From CAXXFQ01 sp963674475 (GTDB lineage Bacteria; Planctomycetota; Planctomycetia; Pirellulales; Thermoguttaceae): a stretch of 64,000 nt of DNA. Shown piece by piece: positions 35,831 through 44,444 of this stretch. Under the pieces are notes generated by a model. The model was not told the DNA's origin. It searched no databases and was given only the letters and a program-made list of their open reading frames with translations. The stretch's first letter is position 1; each line of letters starts with the position of its first letter. The position numbers and the translations under genes are program-made. Where the stretch lies: NCBI GenBank assembly GCA_963674475.2, contig CAXXFQ010000019.1, positions 434,001 to 498,000 of the forward strand, written 5' to 3'.

Positions 35831-36412
35831 ATGAATCTCTTTTTTCAATCACGGCTTCTTTCGATCGCCTTGGTTTTGACCGTTGGTCTCTTGGGGGTGA
35901 GCGGCGAGGGGGCGGCAGGGGCCGAGTCGACTCCCGAAGCGGCTGATCCGTACGATGATCCGAACGACCCGGGACTTGCCGTAGAAGCACTGGCGCCGGG
36001 TGTCGAGCGACTCGGTTACTACGGCCACGGGGTGGCCGAACTGGGGAAATATCGCGTGGAGATTTTCGACCCGATTTCGAAGTACCTGTTTCGGGTTGAT
36101 TTCGAGCTGATGGGCCGCACCGAGTTGGAAAAGAAACAGGATTTTCAAAAGTTCATGAACGGCCACCTGCGTTCTTTTAAGGAGCAGGTTTCGATGGCCG
36201 TCCGGACCTGCACGCTCGACGATCTGCGCGACCCGACCCATCGGATCTTCGCCAAAAGAATAACCGCTCGGGTGAATCGGATCTTCGGGAAAGATTTCTT
36301 GGAGGCGATTGAAATTCCCCATTATCTCGTGTCCGAGCGCACCCCTGCGGGAAGCAGTTTTGTCCCGCTGGAAATGAATCGCCCCGGTTTGTCGTCGGCA
36401 GATTCGCCGTAA
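35831..36412 (+). CDS. Exported FliL-like domain protein
   Basis: A 193-residue protein with an N-terminal signal or anchor (hydrophobic ~8-25). Residues ~70-170 follow the pattern of the FliL periplasmic domain: a beta strand (YRVEIFDPISKYLFRVDFEL), a long helix, then LRDPTHRIFAKRITARVNRI and EAIEIPHYLVSE, which parallels the FliL C-terminal 'seed sequence, helix, strand' pattern. FliL belongs to the SPFH/stomatin-like group and stabilises the flagellar motor, but no flagellar genes lie nearby. This could be a FliL paralogue working elsewhere in the envelope. The assignment is by pattern and needs a profile search. Confidence 0.6.
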   Translation: MNLFFQSRLLSIALVLTVGLLGVSGEGAAGAESTPEAADPYDDPNDPGLAVEALAPGVERLGYYGHGVAELGKYRVEIFDPISKYLFRVDFELMGRTELEKKQDFQKFMNGHLRSFKEQVSMAVRTCTLDDLRDPTHRIFAKRITARVNRIFGKDFLEAIEIPHYLVSERTPAGSSFVPLEMNRPGLSSADSP

Positions 36413-36464
36413 CGCATGACGAATGCGAATTCATTCTTTCATCAGCGCGAACGGAACAGAATTG

Positions 36465-37397
36465 CTATTCTTGAGCCTCTCGTGCCTTCCAATCGATATC
36501 GGACAACGACGCCATCGCCATTTGTAGGGCGTGGGTTCCGTCTTCGCCGTGGCCTTGGGCTGCCAGGGCAACGTAGAGCTGATGGGCCAACGCCAACCCC
36601 GGCAACGCCAGTCCCATTCGCCCGGCCTCTTCCAACGCGATGCGCAGGTCCTTGAGGAAATGGTTGACGAAGAATCCCGGCTCGAAGCGGTTTTCGATGA
36701 TCCGCGGGCCGAGGTTCGAAAGCGACCAACTTCCTGCCGCGCCCGAGGCGACCGAGCGGAGGACCGTTTCGAGATCCAGTCCAGCTCGGTAAGCGTAAAG
36801 CAACGCTTCGCAGACGCCGATCATGTTCGTGGCGATCAAGATCTGATTGACCATCTTCGTATGTTGCCCGGCACCGTGGCCTCCTTGATGGACGATCGTT
36901 TGGCCCATCGCCGACCAGCAAGGTTGGAGAGCGGCGACCGCTTCTTTCGTGCCGCCGATCATGATCGAAAGACGTCCCTCGCGAGCACCGATATCGCCGC
37001 CGGAAACCGGGGCGTCGAGCGCGGTGACGTGAAGTTTCGCGGCCGCTTCGGCGATTTCGACGACCAGGGCAGGGGGGCTGGTGGTCATGTCGACGATCAG
37101 GTCGCCCGGTTTGGCGCCTTGCAAAATACCTTTCGGTCCGAGGAACACGTTGCGGACCTCCGCGGGAAATCCGACGATCGCAAAAACGACATCAGACGCT
37201 TCGGCGACCGCTTTGGGGCTATCGGCCCAGACGGCACCACGGGCACAAAGCGGGTCGGTTTTGGCTCGAGTTCGGCTATGGACGGTGACCGAGAACCCGG
37301 CGTCGAGCAGATGGCCACACATCGGGGCCCCCATCACCCCGGTTCCGATCCAGCCGATTCGTGTTTTGCCCGGCATGGCCATTTCGAACGTCGCCAT
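36465..37397 (-). CDS. NAD(P)-dependent beta-hydroxyacid dehydrogenase (3-hydroxyisobutyrate / tartronate semialdehyde reductase family)
   Basis: A 310-residue dehydrogenase. The Rossmann loop is IGWIGTGVMGAPMCGHLLDA, the substrate motif is LDAPVSGGDIGAREG, the catalytic lysine is in GAGQHTKMVNQIL, and the C-terminal helical domain contains FFVNHFLKDLRIALEEA. The family reduces or oxidises small beta-hydroxy acids such as 3-hydroxyisobutyrate or 2-hydroxy-3-oxopropionate (glycerate pathway); the substrate cannot be fixed by eye. ATG 37397 could be replaced by ATG 37379 (MPGKTRIGW), which matches homologue N-termini slightly better. Upstream is a repeat cluster. Confidence 0.88.
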   Translation of the reverse strand: MATFEMAMPGKTRIGWIGTGVMGAPMCGHLLDAGFSVTVHSRTRAKTDPLCARGAVWADSPKAVAEASDVVFAIVGFPAEVRNVFLGPKGILQGAKPGDLIVDMTTSPPALVVEIAEAAAKLHVTALDAPVSGGDIGAREGRLSIMIGGTKEAVAALQPCWSAMGQTIVHQGGHGAGQHTKMVNQILIATNMIGVCEALLYAYRAGLDLETVLRSVASGAAGSWSLSNLGPRIIENRFEPGFFVNHFLKDLRIALEEAGRMGLALPGLALAHQLYVALAAQGHGEDGTHALQMAMASLSDIDWKAREAQE

Positions 37398-37576
37398 TGT
37401 TAAGATTCCTTTTCTTTCTCTTTTAAGATCGGTTCAAGGCCCTACCATTATCTTTCGGAAAACCTTCGGAAGCAACCCGGCAGTCAAGCAAGAAATGGAT
37501 AGTGCAAAGGAGGAAAGGAATCGAAAGGAAGTCTTCCATTATGCCAAAAGAGTACGGGCAATCCTTTTCAAAAGAT

Positions 37577-37626
37577 ACTAGCGACCAACGGGAGCGGGTT
37601 TAAACATCGGTGCGGAAGCACTGGTC
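37577..37626 (-). repeat. Dispersed hairpin repeat, copy D
   Basis: Plus-strand order is ACTAGCGACCAACGGGAGCG, spacer, then GGTGCGGAAGCACT. Same family as copies A-C. Confidence 0.8.
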
Positions 37627-37634
37627 TAAAAGAT

Positions 37635-37710
37635 ATCAGTGATCAACGGGAGAACGGGAGCGAGTTTAATCAATGGAGCGGAAACACCAGTCCCGCCGCG
37701 GGCCCTGCCC
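37635..37710 (-). repeat. Dispersed hairpin repeat, copy E
   Basis: A diverged copy with a 7-base insertion (GGGAGAACGGGAGCGAG). It keeps the far end CCGCGGGCCCTGCCCG seen in copy B, so it is a full-length unit. Confidence 0.75.
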
Positions 37711-37779
37711 GACAAGTTGAATCTAGAACGACCGTCCACTTTTTTCCCAAATCGGCACACACCACCTGTAAAGCCGCGT

Positions 37780-37830
37780 ACCAGCGACCAACGGGAGCGG
37801 GTTCAGCGCGTCGGTGCTGAAGCACCGGTC
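37780..37830 (-). repeat. Dispersed hairpin repeat, copy F
   Basis: Reads ACCAGCGACCAACGGGAGCG and ends in the hairpin CGGTGC-TGAA-GCACCG. Its last two bases are part of the ROK kinase stop codon. Confidence 0.8.
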
Positions 37831-38866
37831 AAAAGGGTTGGCGGGATTTGTGTTCGGCGGCTCGGGCGATTCCGGCGGCGCCGATGAAGCCGGCGTCGCC
37901 TCCGAGGGTGGCGAAGTCGATCGAGGTTCGCTCGCCCAAAGGGGGCAATGCGCGTGCGACTACTTCGTGGCGGACGGTGTCGAGGAAGCGGCGGCCAAGT
38001 TCGGTGTTGTTTCCGCCGAAGTTCATGGCCCCGCCGAGGATGATGCCGTTAGGGTCGATGGTGTGGAGGAAGTCGACAATCCCGATGCCCAGGTAGCGGG
38101 CCGTGTCGTCGACAATTTCGAGGGATAAGGGGTCGCCCGTCTCGGCCACTTCGGCGACCAGTTTGGGCGTGAGCTGTTCGCCCGACTCGATTCGGGATCG
38201 CAAGGCGGTCGCGTGGCCGTTTTCGAGTGCCTCTTGGGTTCGTTTGATCACCGCGGTCGCACTGGCGTACGCTTCGAGGTGCCCGCGTTGGCCGCATCCG
38301 CAAAGCCGAGCGTTGGGGGAGCTGTCGATGGTGATATGGCCGCATTCGGCGCCGCTGCTGTTTTCGCCGATCAGCGCATGACCGTTGATGATGATCCCAC
38401 CGCCGATCCCGGTTCCGAGGGTCAGCATGACCATGCTTTTGAATTGTTTTCCGGCCCCGACCCAATATTCGGCATAGGCGGCGGCCGACGCGTCGTTGGA
38501 CAACGTGACCGGCAGACCGCACAGTTTGCGAAGTTCGTCACAAATCGGGAAGTCTTTCCAGTTTTTCAAGTTGGATAAGGTGCGGAGGATTCCGGCGCGA
38601 ATATCCATCGTTCCCGGGGTTCCGATCCCGACGCGGACCAGATCGGAGTGGGAGAGGCCGATTTCCGCGAGGAGGCTGTTGAGCGACTCGTTGACTCGGC
38701 GCATAGCGTCTTGGGGGCCTTTTTCCCCCTCAGTTGGTATGCAGGTCGTGGAGATCGGACGGCCAAGGTCGTCCACGATTCCGATAACGACCGAGGTGCC
38801 ACCGAGGTCGATACCCGCATAGAGGGGGGGTGTTGCTTCCGAGACACTAAAATAAGAGGAGCTCAT
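37829..38866 (-). CDS. ROK-family sugar kinase (glucokinase-like)
   Basis: A 345-residue kinase. It has the ATP phosphate loop AGIDLGGTSVVIGIVDD, the segment VRVGIGTPGTMD, the sugar-binding NDASAAAYAEYWVGAG with its Asp base (ND), TLGTGIGGGIIINGH, the glucose-contact ENSSGAECGHITID, and the zinc motif CGCGQRGHLEAYAS. The usual ROK zinc motif CxCGxxGC has His in place of its third Cys here. It most likely phosphorylates glucose or a related hexose. Start ATG 38866 has only a weak ribosome site. Its stop overlaps a dispersed repeat, so the 3' end of the mRNA would carry the hairpin. Confidence 0.92.
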   Translation of the reverse strand: MSSSYFSVSEATPPLYAGIDLGGTSVVIGIVDDLGRPISTTCIPTEGEKGPQDAMRRVNESLNSLLAEIGLSHSDLVRVGIGTPGTMDIRAGILRTLSNLKNWKDFPICDELRKLCGLPVTLSNDASAAAYAEYWVGAGKQFKSMVMLTLGTGIGGGIIINGHALIGENSSGAECGHITIDSSPNARLCGCGQRGHLEAYASATAVIKRTQEALENGHATALRSRIESGEQLTPKLVAEVAETGDPLSLEIVDDTARYLGIGIVDFLHTIDPNGIILGGAMNFGGNNTELGRRFLDTVRHEVVARALPPLGERTSIDFATLGGDAGFIGAAGIARAAEHKSRQPF

Positions 38867-38984
38867 AAGAAAAGCCTGTCGAATCCCGCCTTGGAATAGT
38901 TAAATAAGGGGGCTGAGGATAGAGAATAGATAAACTTCTTTAATAATAAGGTCTTTGCAGGCAAGATGCAACGGTGAGAAGGTG

Positions 38985-39023
38985 CAAAAAAAGCCGCACC
39001 CCCCGATATGGGAGATGTGGCTT
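38985..39023 (-). terminator. Terminator downstream of tRNA-Cys
   Basis: On the minus strand AAGCCACA pairs with TGCGGCTT (one mismatch; 39016-39023 with 38991-38998), followed by a run of T. Confidence 0.75.
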
Positions 39024-39036
39024 GATTACGTGAAAG

Positions 39037-39108
39037 AGGCGCCGCCCGGATTCGAACCGGGGATGGCGGATTTGCAATCCGCTGCCTTAGCCGCTTGGCC
39101 ACGGCGCC
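39037..39108 (-). tRNA. tRNA-Cys (anticodon GCA)
   Basis: A 72-base cloverleaf. Acceptor GGCGCCG/CGGCGCC, anticodon stem GCGGA/TCCGC around loop TTGCAAA, giving GCA, and T arm CCGGTTCGAATCCGG. The discriminator base is U, the identity base of tRNA-Cys. CCA is not encoded. Confidence 0.96.
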
Positions 39109-39519
39109 GGAAAAGGGCCAATCTAATGAATGCCAGGCCCTTGGTCAAGGGAGTTATCGGAAAGTTCCCCTGGCAGAGTTTAACGGAGATTTGTCGGTTT
39201 CAACGATTTTGTTTGCCTTTAATCTTTGGCGAATTGGGGACTTACGGAGATGAGGGTCCCCGAGAGTAGGGTGTGGGGTTCGTTTGGTAGAGGGGTTTTT
39301 GGCGGGGATTTCTCTCTATGGTTTGACCGTGGCGGCAGGACTTCTAGGCGTCGTTTTGCAGTCGGGCGCGGGGCAACGGACCGAATCGACGAAAGAACCT
39401 GATTGAAAGACGTGGGATCGACGATTTCTAAAAGAGGTCGATTTTTCTGTCTTTTTTCGGCAGGGCGACCGATTGATTTTTCCACCATTCGAGTTGGTTC
39501 TACCATTTTGGAGGGGTTC
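39109..39519. other. Intergenic region upstream of a small hypothetical gene
   Basis: 411 bases. No gene, repeat or clear promoter was recognised. Confidence 0.35.
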
Positions 39520-39861
39520 ATGAGCATTTTAGCGGAGAGGTTTTGGCACATGTTTGGCAACCATTCGGTCCTGGAATCGGCTGAAACGGTTGCAGCGCAC
39601 TGTGAAGAAAAGCTGTCGGAGAAGGTCGCAAGTCCCAGCGTGAAGCGGTGTCGGACGGAGGCGGAGTGGAGAGGTTATGTTTTGGCGCGGGCGACCGAGA
39701 TGGTGGAGGTCGAGGCTGCCGATTTGCTGCGGATCGATAGGGCCGAGGTTTCCGAGCGAAAAGAGCTCGTGGTTCAAACCGCCTACGAACTTCTTGTCGA
39801 TCGGTTCTTGGAACGCTCCGAGACAAGTCACGGGTGTCGCCATGTGGCCAAAGTGGCATGA
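39520..39861 (+). CDS. Small hypothetical protein
   Basis: A 113-residue soluble protein beginning MSILAERFWHMFGNHSVLES. It is rich in charged residues and mostly predicted helical (KRCRTEAEWRGYVLARATEM, LLRIDRAEVSERKELVVQTA), with no signal peptide or membrane segment. No family is recognised. The ribosome site TGGAGGGG five bases upstream and the coding-like composition support it. The gene is isolated, with non-coding gaps of 411 bases before and 669 bases after. The frame is open further upstream (to 39403), but that part looks non-coding. Confidence 0.6.
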   Translation: MSILAERFWHMFGNHSVLESAETVAAHCEEKLSEKVASPSVKRCRTEAEWRGYVLARATEMVEVEAADLLRIDRAEVSERKELVVQTAYELLVDRFLERSETSHGCRHVAKVA

Positions 39862-40530
39862 TTTTTTTGAAGTTGGTTACGCGTAAGTTTTGCTGCGTGA
39901 GATGAAGGACTGCCTGCTTTAAAAGACTAAAGAGTTTGGCTTATTGCGTCATTTTTTATGCGTGGGGTCCAGGCAGGAAAAGATTTGGCTCATTCAAGTG
40001 GTTTTTCTGTCGGAGCGAAACGTTTTGGTGATGAGAAGAATTGCCGGTTTGGACGCTCTTTGATTTGGCCGTGACGCTTCATTAACGCATGGTAGCTTGA
40101 GTTGGAAAAAAGGGGTTTTTCTTAGACGCTTGATTGTTTGTAAAGCTTTTATTAGAAGCCATTTATGTCGTTTCGTCATTTCGTTGTTTCGATGCCGGCT
40201 TCTCGGAGTCTCACGCCATAACCTTGGAAATACCGTGCTGTTTTCAGACACGGTTGGTCGAGGTGATTTTCTCTCTCTGCCGACTCCGATCGAAGGGGGG
40301 AAGAAAACGAGTTGCCCCGCCTCGCTTCTTGTGTGGATCGGAGTCAATTGCTAGAATGACTTTTTTGGCAGATTGTTATTTTCAAGCATCTTTACTCCGG
40401 GTCGTCCCTGTTCGTTTGTGGGGGAATCAACGAACTTCTGCCGTGGCTCTTGGTGGGGGCGGTTCGCGTAGGGGACGGTTCGCGTATATTGAAGAGCGCT
40501 TTTTAGGAAAACGGTTTGAGGAAGAACCAG
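39862..40530. other. Intergenic region upstream of the PFK cluster
   Basis: 669 bases of lower GC. CTGCCTG (39911-39917) and CAGGCAG (39971-39977) form a loose inverted pair. No gene is supported. The GAGGAAGAA site before 40531 is the ribosome site of the next gene. Confidence 0.35.
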
Positions 40531-41826
40531 ATGAGTAGACCTCGCAACTTGGTGGTCGCCCAGAGCGGTGGCCCGACGGCGGTGATCAACAGTAGTCTCC
40601 AAGGCGTGATCGAGGCGGCGCGGGATTTCGACCAGATCGGAACCGTCTACGGGGCGGTTCACGGGATCGAAGGGGTTTTGGGAGAAGCGTTGATCGACCT
40701 TTCGGCCCAGGCTCCGGATGAAGTGTCGTTGTTGCGGTACACGCCGTCGGCCGGTTCGATCGGGACATGTCGCTATAAACTGAAGGACTGGCAGGAGGAA
40801 GATTTCGACCGGGTCATCGAGGTGCTCAAGGCGCACGACGTGGGATATTTCCTCTACAACGGCGGCAACGACTCGATGGACACGGCCAACAAGATTGCCC
40901 TGTTGGCCCAGCAAAAGGGGCTCGATCTGGTCGGGGTCGGCGTGCCGAAGACAATCGACAACGACGTCGGCGATAGTGAGTTCAAGTTGATCGACCATAC
41001 GCCCGGTTACGGCTCGACGGCCAAGTACTGGATGCATATGGTCCAAAACGCCAACGAGGAGAACCGCGGTTCGTGCCCGGCCGATCCGGTGTTGGTGATG
41101 CAGGCGATGGGGCGCAAGATCGGGTTCATCCCGGCCGCCGCCCGTTTGGCCGATCCGGCGCGGGAGATGCCGCTTCAAATTTATCTGGCCGAAAGCCCCT
41201 GTTCGCTCGAGCAGTTGGCCGATCAGGTCAACGACCAATTGAAACGGGACGGGCGTTGCGTCGTGGTTCTCAGCGAAGGGTTCGATGTCGGTTCGCTGGG
41301 CGAGGTGAAAGACTCGTTTGGCCATACGTCGTTCAGTTCGAGTCAAACGACGGTGGCCCAGGTGGTGGTTAACTATCTCAACCAGATCGGACTGGCCGCG
41401 AAGGGTGCCGCCCGTGGGAACGTCTCGGGGACCGATCAGCGTCACGCGATCGCGTATGCCTCGACGGTCGATTTGGACGAGGCGTACGGGGCTGGGCAGA
41501 AGGCGTGCGAGTTGGCCGCGACCGGACAGAGCGGGTTCATGTCGACGATCCTTCGCGACCCGGGACCGATTTACAACGTCCGCTACGACCAGGTGCCGTT
41601 GCCGGAGGTCGCCAACAGCGAACGGACTTTCCCGGCCGAATGGATCACGGAAAACGGTTGCGACGTGACCGACGAGTTCGTCCGCTATGCGAAGCCCCTT
41701 TTGGGCAACGAGATGGTCAGCCTGCCGATGGTCGACGGCCGTCAGCGGATGACCCGATTCGCGCCGCTTTACGCGGAGAAGAAGCTTGGCGATTACGTCC
41801 CGCAGGCCGATCGGAAAGAAGCTTGA
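40531..41826 (+). CDS. pfp: PPi-type 6-phosphofructokinase
   Basis: A 431-residue phosphofructokinase. The N-terminus is NLVVAQSGGPTAVINSSLQG. The phosphate-donor site reads GGNDSMDT (G111-), where ATP enzymes have GGDGS. The catalytic loop is VPKTIDNDV with Lys140, where ATP enzymes have PGTIDND. Both changes mark pyrophosphate as phosphoryl donor and make the step reversible. MQAMGRKIGFIPAAARLADP is the substrate helix. The Asn in GGNDS, instead of the common GGDDS, is unusual. It heads a same-strand run with a HAD hydrolase, 6-phosphogluconate dehydrogenase and an SDR. ATG 40531 follows GAGGAAGAA. Confidence 0.9.
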   Translation: MSRPRNLVVAQSGGPTAVINSSLQGVIEAARDFDQIGTVYGAVHGIEGVLGEALIDLSAQAPDEVSLLRYTPSAGSIGTCRYKLKDWQEEDFDRVIEVLKAHDVGYFLYNGGNDSMDTANKIALLAQQKGLDLVGVGVPKTIDNDVGDSEFKLIDHTPGYGSTAKYWMHMVQNANEENRGSCPADPVLVMQAMGRKIGFIPAAARLADPAREMPLQIYLAESPCSLEQLADQVNDQLKRDGRCVVVLSEGFDVGSLGEVKDSFGHTSFSSSQTTVAQVVVNYLNQIGLAAKGAARGNVSGTDQRHAIAYASTVDLDEAYGAGQKACELAATGQSGFMSTILRDPGPIYNVRYDQVPLPEVANSERTFPAEWITENGCDVTDEFVRYAKPLLGNEMVSLPMVDGRQRMTRFAPLYAEKKLGDYVPQADRKEA

Positions 41827-41902
41827 TTGTCATCGGCGTTGGTTGACGAATCATTTCACAAAACAGTTGCCAAAGAAGCATTCACAAGGGTTAGAAGACA
41901 GT

Positions 41903-42766
41903 ATGATCGATTTTTCTCGTAAGAACGACTTTTTGATCGGCATCGATTCGGACGGGTGCGTTTTTGATACGATGGAACTGAAGCACAAGGAATGCTTCAT
42001 CCCGAACACGATCAACTACTGGAACCTGCAAGGGGTCAGTAAATACGCCCGCGAGGCGGCCGAGTTCGTGAACCTTTACAGCACGAGCCGGGGCATCAAC
42101 CGGTTTCCGGCGTTGATCGAGGTGCTCGATTGGCTCCGACGTCGTCCGGAAGTGAAGGCAAGGAAGATGAAAATCGCCGAGCCGACCGCGCTGGTCGAGT
42201 GGATCGAGAAGGAAACGAAGTTGGGCAACCCGGCGCTGATCAAAGCGGTCGAGGAGACCGGCGATGAAACGCTTCGACGAACGCTTGAGTGGTCCGAAGC
42301 GGTCAATCAATCGGTGACCGACATGGTTCGTGGCGTGCCGCCGTTCCCGTTTGTTCGCGAGTGTTTGGTCGCTTTTGCCGAGAAGGCGGACATCCTGGTC
42401 GTTTCGGCCACGCCCAACGAGGCGCTTCACCGTGAGTGGGAAGAGCACGAGCTGGACGGGTTCGTCGAGTCGATTTGCGGTCAGGAGATCGGCACGAAGA
42501 AAGAGATGTTGGTGACGGCCGCGCAGTACGACAAGGACCATACGTTGATGATCGGCGACGCGCCGGGCGATTTTAACGCGGCCCGTGCGAACAGTGCCTT
42601 GTTCTTCCCGATCAACCCCGGTGCCGAAGAGGCCAGTTGGAAGCGACTGTTCGACGAAGGGATCGAGCGGTTCTTTGGCGGCACGTTCGCCGGAACTTAC
42701 CAACAGGAACTGTTGGACGAATTTGAGCGCTACCTGCCCGAAAACCCGCCGTGGACGGTTGACTGA
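41903..42766 (+). CDS. HAD-superfamily hydrolase
   Basis: A 287-residue phosphatase-like protein. Motif I is LIGIDSDGCVFDTMELKH (nucleophile and acid Asp), motif II VVSATPNEALHREW, the conserved Lys in GTKKEMLV, and motif IV MIGDAPGDFNAARAN. A large helical cap (~40-150) lies between motifs I and II. It lies 76 bases after the PPi-PFK gene and 123 before gnd, so a sugar-phosphate substrate is plausible. The specific substrate is unknown. Start ATG 41903; the upstream in-frame extension overlaps pfp and is rejected. Confidence 0.88.
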   Translation: MIDFSRKNDFLIGIDSDGCVFDTMELKHKECFIPNTINYWNLQGVSKYAREAAEFVNLYSTSRGINRFPALIEVLDWLRRRPEVKARKMKIAEPTALVEWIEKETKLGNPALIKAVEETGDETLRRTLEWSEAVNQSVTDMVRGVPPFPFVRECLVAFAEKADILVVSATPNEALHREWEEHELDGFVESICGQEIGTKKEMLVTAAQYDKDHTLMIGDAPGDFNAARANSALFFPINPGAEEASWKRLFDEGIERFFGGTFAGTYQQELLDEFERYLPENPPWTVD

Positions 42767-42889
42767 GGTTTTTTGGCGGCCGTTGGAACCGAAGAAAAGG
42801 CGCCCTGAAGAAAAATACCATTGCACCGCCGAGAGAAAAGGTTTTTCACTCGGTGGGAAAGTTTTGAATAAAAGAGAAAAGGAAATAGC

Positions 42890-44335
42890 ATGTCGGAAAA
42901 ATGTGATTTAGGTCTGATCGGCTTGGCCGTCATGGGCGAGAACCTGGTGTTGAACCTCGAAAGCCGCGGCTATCAGGTAGCGGTGTTCAACCGGACGGTG
43001 AGTAAGGTCGACGATTTTATCAATGGTGGAGCCAAAGGGAAAAAGATCGTCGGGTGCCATTCGATCGAAGAGCTTTGCGCCAGCCTCGAGCGGCCGCGCA
43101 AGGTGATGTTGATGGTCAAGGCCGGGGCGGCGGTCGACGCGTTTATCGAAAAGGTGATTCCCCACCTCGAACCGGGCGACGTGATCATCGACGGTGGTAA
43201 CACCCATTACACCGAAACCGAACGGCGGACCGAGTACGTCGAATCGAAGGGCCTTTTGTACATCGGCACGGGCGTCTCCGGCGGCGAAGAGGGGGCGTTG
43301 AAGGGTCCGAGCATCATGCCCGGCGGAAGCGAAAAGGCTTGGCCGCTGGTTAAAGAGATGTTCCAAGCGATTTCGGCCAAGGTCGGACCCAACGGCGACA
43401 TTCCGTGTTGCGAGTGGATCGGGCCGCGCGGGGCCGGGCACTATGTCAAGATGGTCCACAACGGGATCGAGTACGGCGACATGCAGTTGATCTGCGAGGC
43501 GTATTGGATCATGAAAAACGCGATTGGTCTTGGCAACGACGAACTTTATGACGTCTTCGCCGAGTGGAACCGGGGCGATCTGGACAGCTACCTGATCGAG
43601 ATCACCCGCGACATATTCAGTGTCAAGGATGAAGAGACGGGGCAACATTTGGTCGACCTGGTCCTCGACACGGCCGGGGCGAAGGGGACGGGCAAGTGGA
43701 TGAGCCAGTTGGCCCTCGACCTGGGTGTCCCGAGCACGTTGGTGACCGAAGCGGTTTACGCCCGTTGCCTCTCGGCGATGAAAGAGGCCCGCGTCCGCGC
43801 CGGCCGCCAATTGACCGGCCCGAGCGGGATGTACGATGGGGACAAGGCCGCGTTTGTCGAAAAGGTCCGTCAAGCGCTCTATGCCTCGAAGATTTGCAGC
43901 TATGCCCAAGGCTACGTTCAGATGCAGGCGGCGGCGAAGGAGCACGACTGGTCGCTTCAGTTCGGCCCGATCGCCATGCTTTGGCGCGGCGGTTGTATCA
44001 TTCGTGCCGTCTTCCTCGAACGAATCAAGGAAGCGTTCGATGCCGATCCGAATCTCGAAAACCTGCTGATCGCCCCGTACTTCAAGGACGCGGTCGAAAA
44101 GGCCCAAGACGCCTGGCGAGAAGTCGTCAAGACGGCGGTCGAGTTGGGCATCCCGGCCCCCGCGTTCAGCGCCGCGTTGGCCTACTATGACGGCTACCGC
44201 AGCGAGTGCCTTCCGGCCAACTTGTTGCAGTCGCAGCGGGACTATTTCGGTGCCCATACGTACCACCGCGTCGACAAGCCGGGCGAAGGGCCGTTCCACA
44301 CCGAGTGGCTCGACCTGCGTAAAAAACCGGAGTAA
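42890..44335 (+). CDS. gnd: 6-phosphogluconate dehydrogenase (decarboxylating)
   Basis: A 481-residue enzyme of the oxidative pentose phosphate pathway that gives ribulose-5-phosphate, CO2 and NADPH. Signatures are GLIGLAVMGENLVLNLESRG, FNRTVSKVDDF, VIIDGGNTHYTETERR, GTGVSGGEEGALKGPSIMPG, and the catalytic Lys in GAGHYVKMVHNGIEYGDMQL. The C-terminal motif SQRDYFGAHTYHRVDK is intact. Length fits the long homodimeric form. In the same gene run as PPi-PFK, HAD and SDR. ATG 42890 is used. Confidence 0.97.
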   Translation: MSEKCDLGLIGLAVMGENLVLNLESRGYQVAVFNRTVSKVDDFINGGAKGKKIVGCHSIEELCASLERPRKVMLMVKAGAAVDAFIEKVIPHLEPGDVIIDGGNTHYTETERRTEYVESKGLLYIGTGVSGGEEGALKGPSIMPGGSEKAWPLVKEMFQAISAKVGPNGDIPCCEWIGPRGAGHYVKMVHNGIEYGDMQLICEAYWIMKNAIGLGNDELYDVFAEWNRGDLDSYLIEITRDIFSVKDEETGQHLVDLVLDTAGAKGTGKWMSQLALDLGVPSTLVTEAVYARCLSAMKEARVRAGRQLTGPSGMYDGDKAAFVEKVRQALYASKICSYAQGYVQMQAAAKEHDWSLQFGPIAMLWRGGCIIRAVFLERIKEAFDADPNLENLLIAPYFKDAVEKAQDAWREVVKTAVELGIPAPAFSAALAYYDGYRSECLPANLLQSQRDYFGAHTYHRVDKPGEGPFHTEWLDLRKKPE

Positions 44336-44444
44336 ACTGGCTCCAGAGCCACATGACACCAGGGCGTCCTCGCGATTTGTTTTTGAGAGAGTTAGGAATC
44401 GCCGGGCGCTGGTTTTTCTAACAAAACGATAAAAGGAGTCAGTG

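Larger units (their letters stand above)
37398..37828. other. Intergenic repeat cluster
   Basis: 431 bases without a gene. It contains three copies of the dispersed hairpin repeat (37577-37626, 37635-37710, 37780-37830), all in the same orientation and separated by short unique spacers. The last copy overlaps the stop codon of the ROK kinase gene. Confidence 0.65.

Noticed and set aside
40351..41445. A 364-codon minus-strand frame over the PPi-PFK gene
   Set aside because: Antisense shadow with no homology and no start signal.
42908..44359. A 483-codon minus-strand frame over gnd
   Set aside because: Antisense of 6-phosphogluconate dehydrogenase; long only because of high GC.
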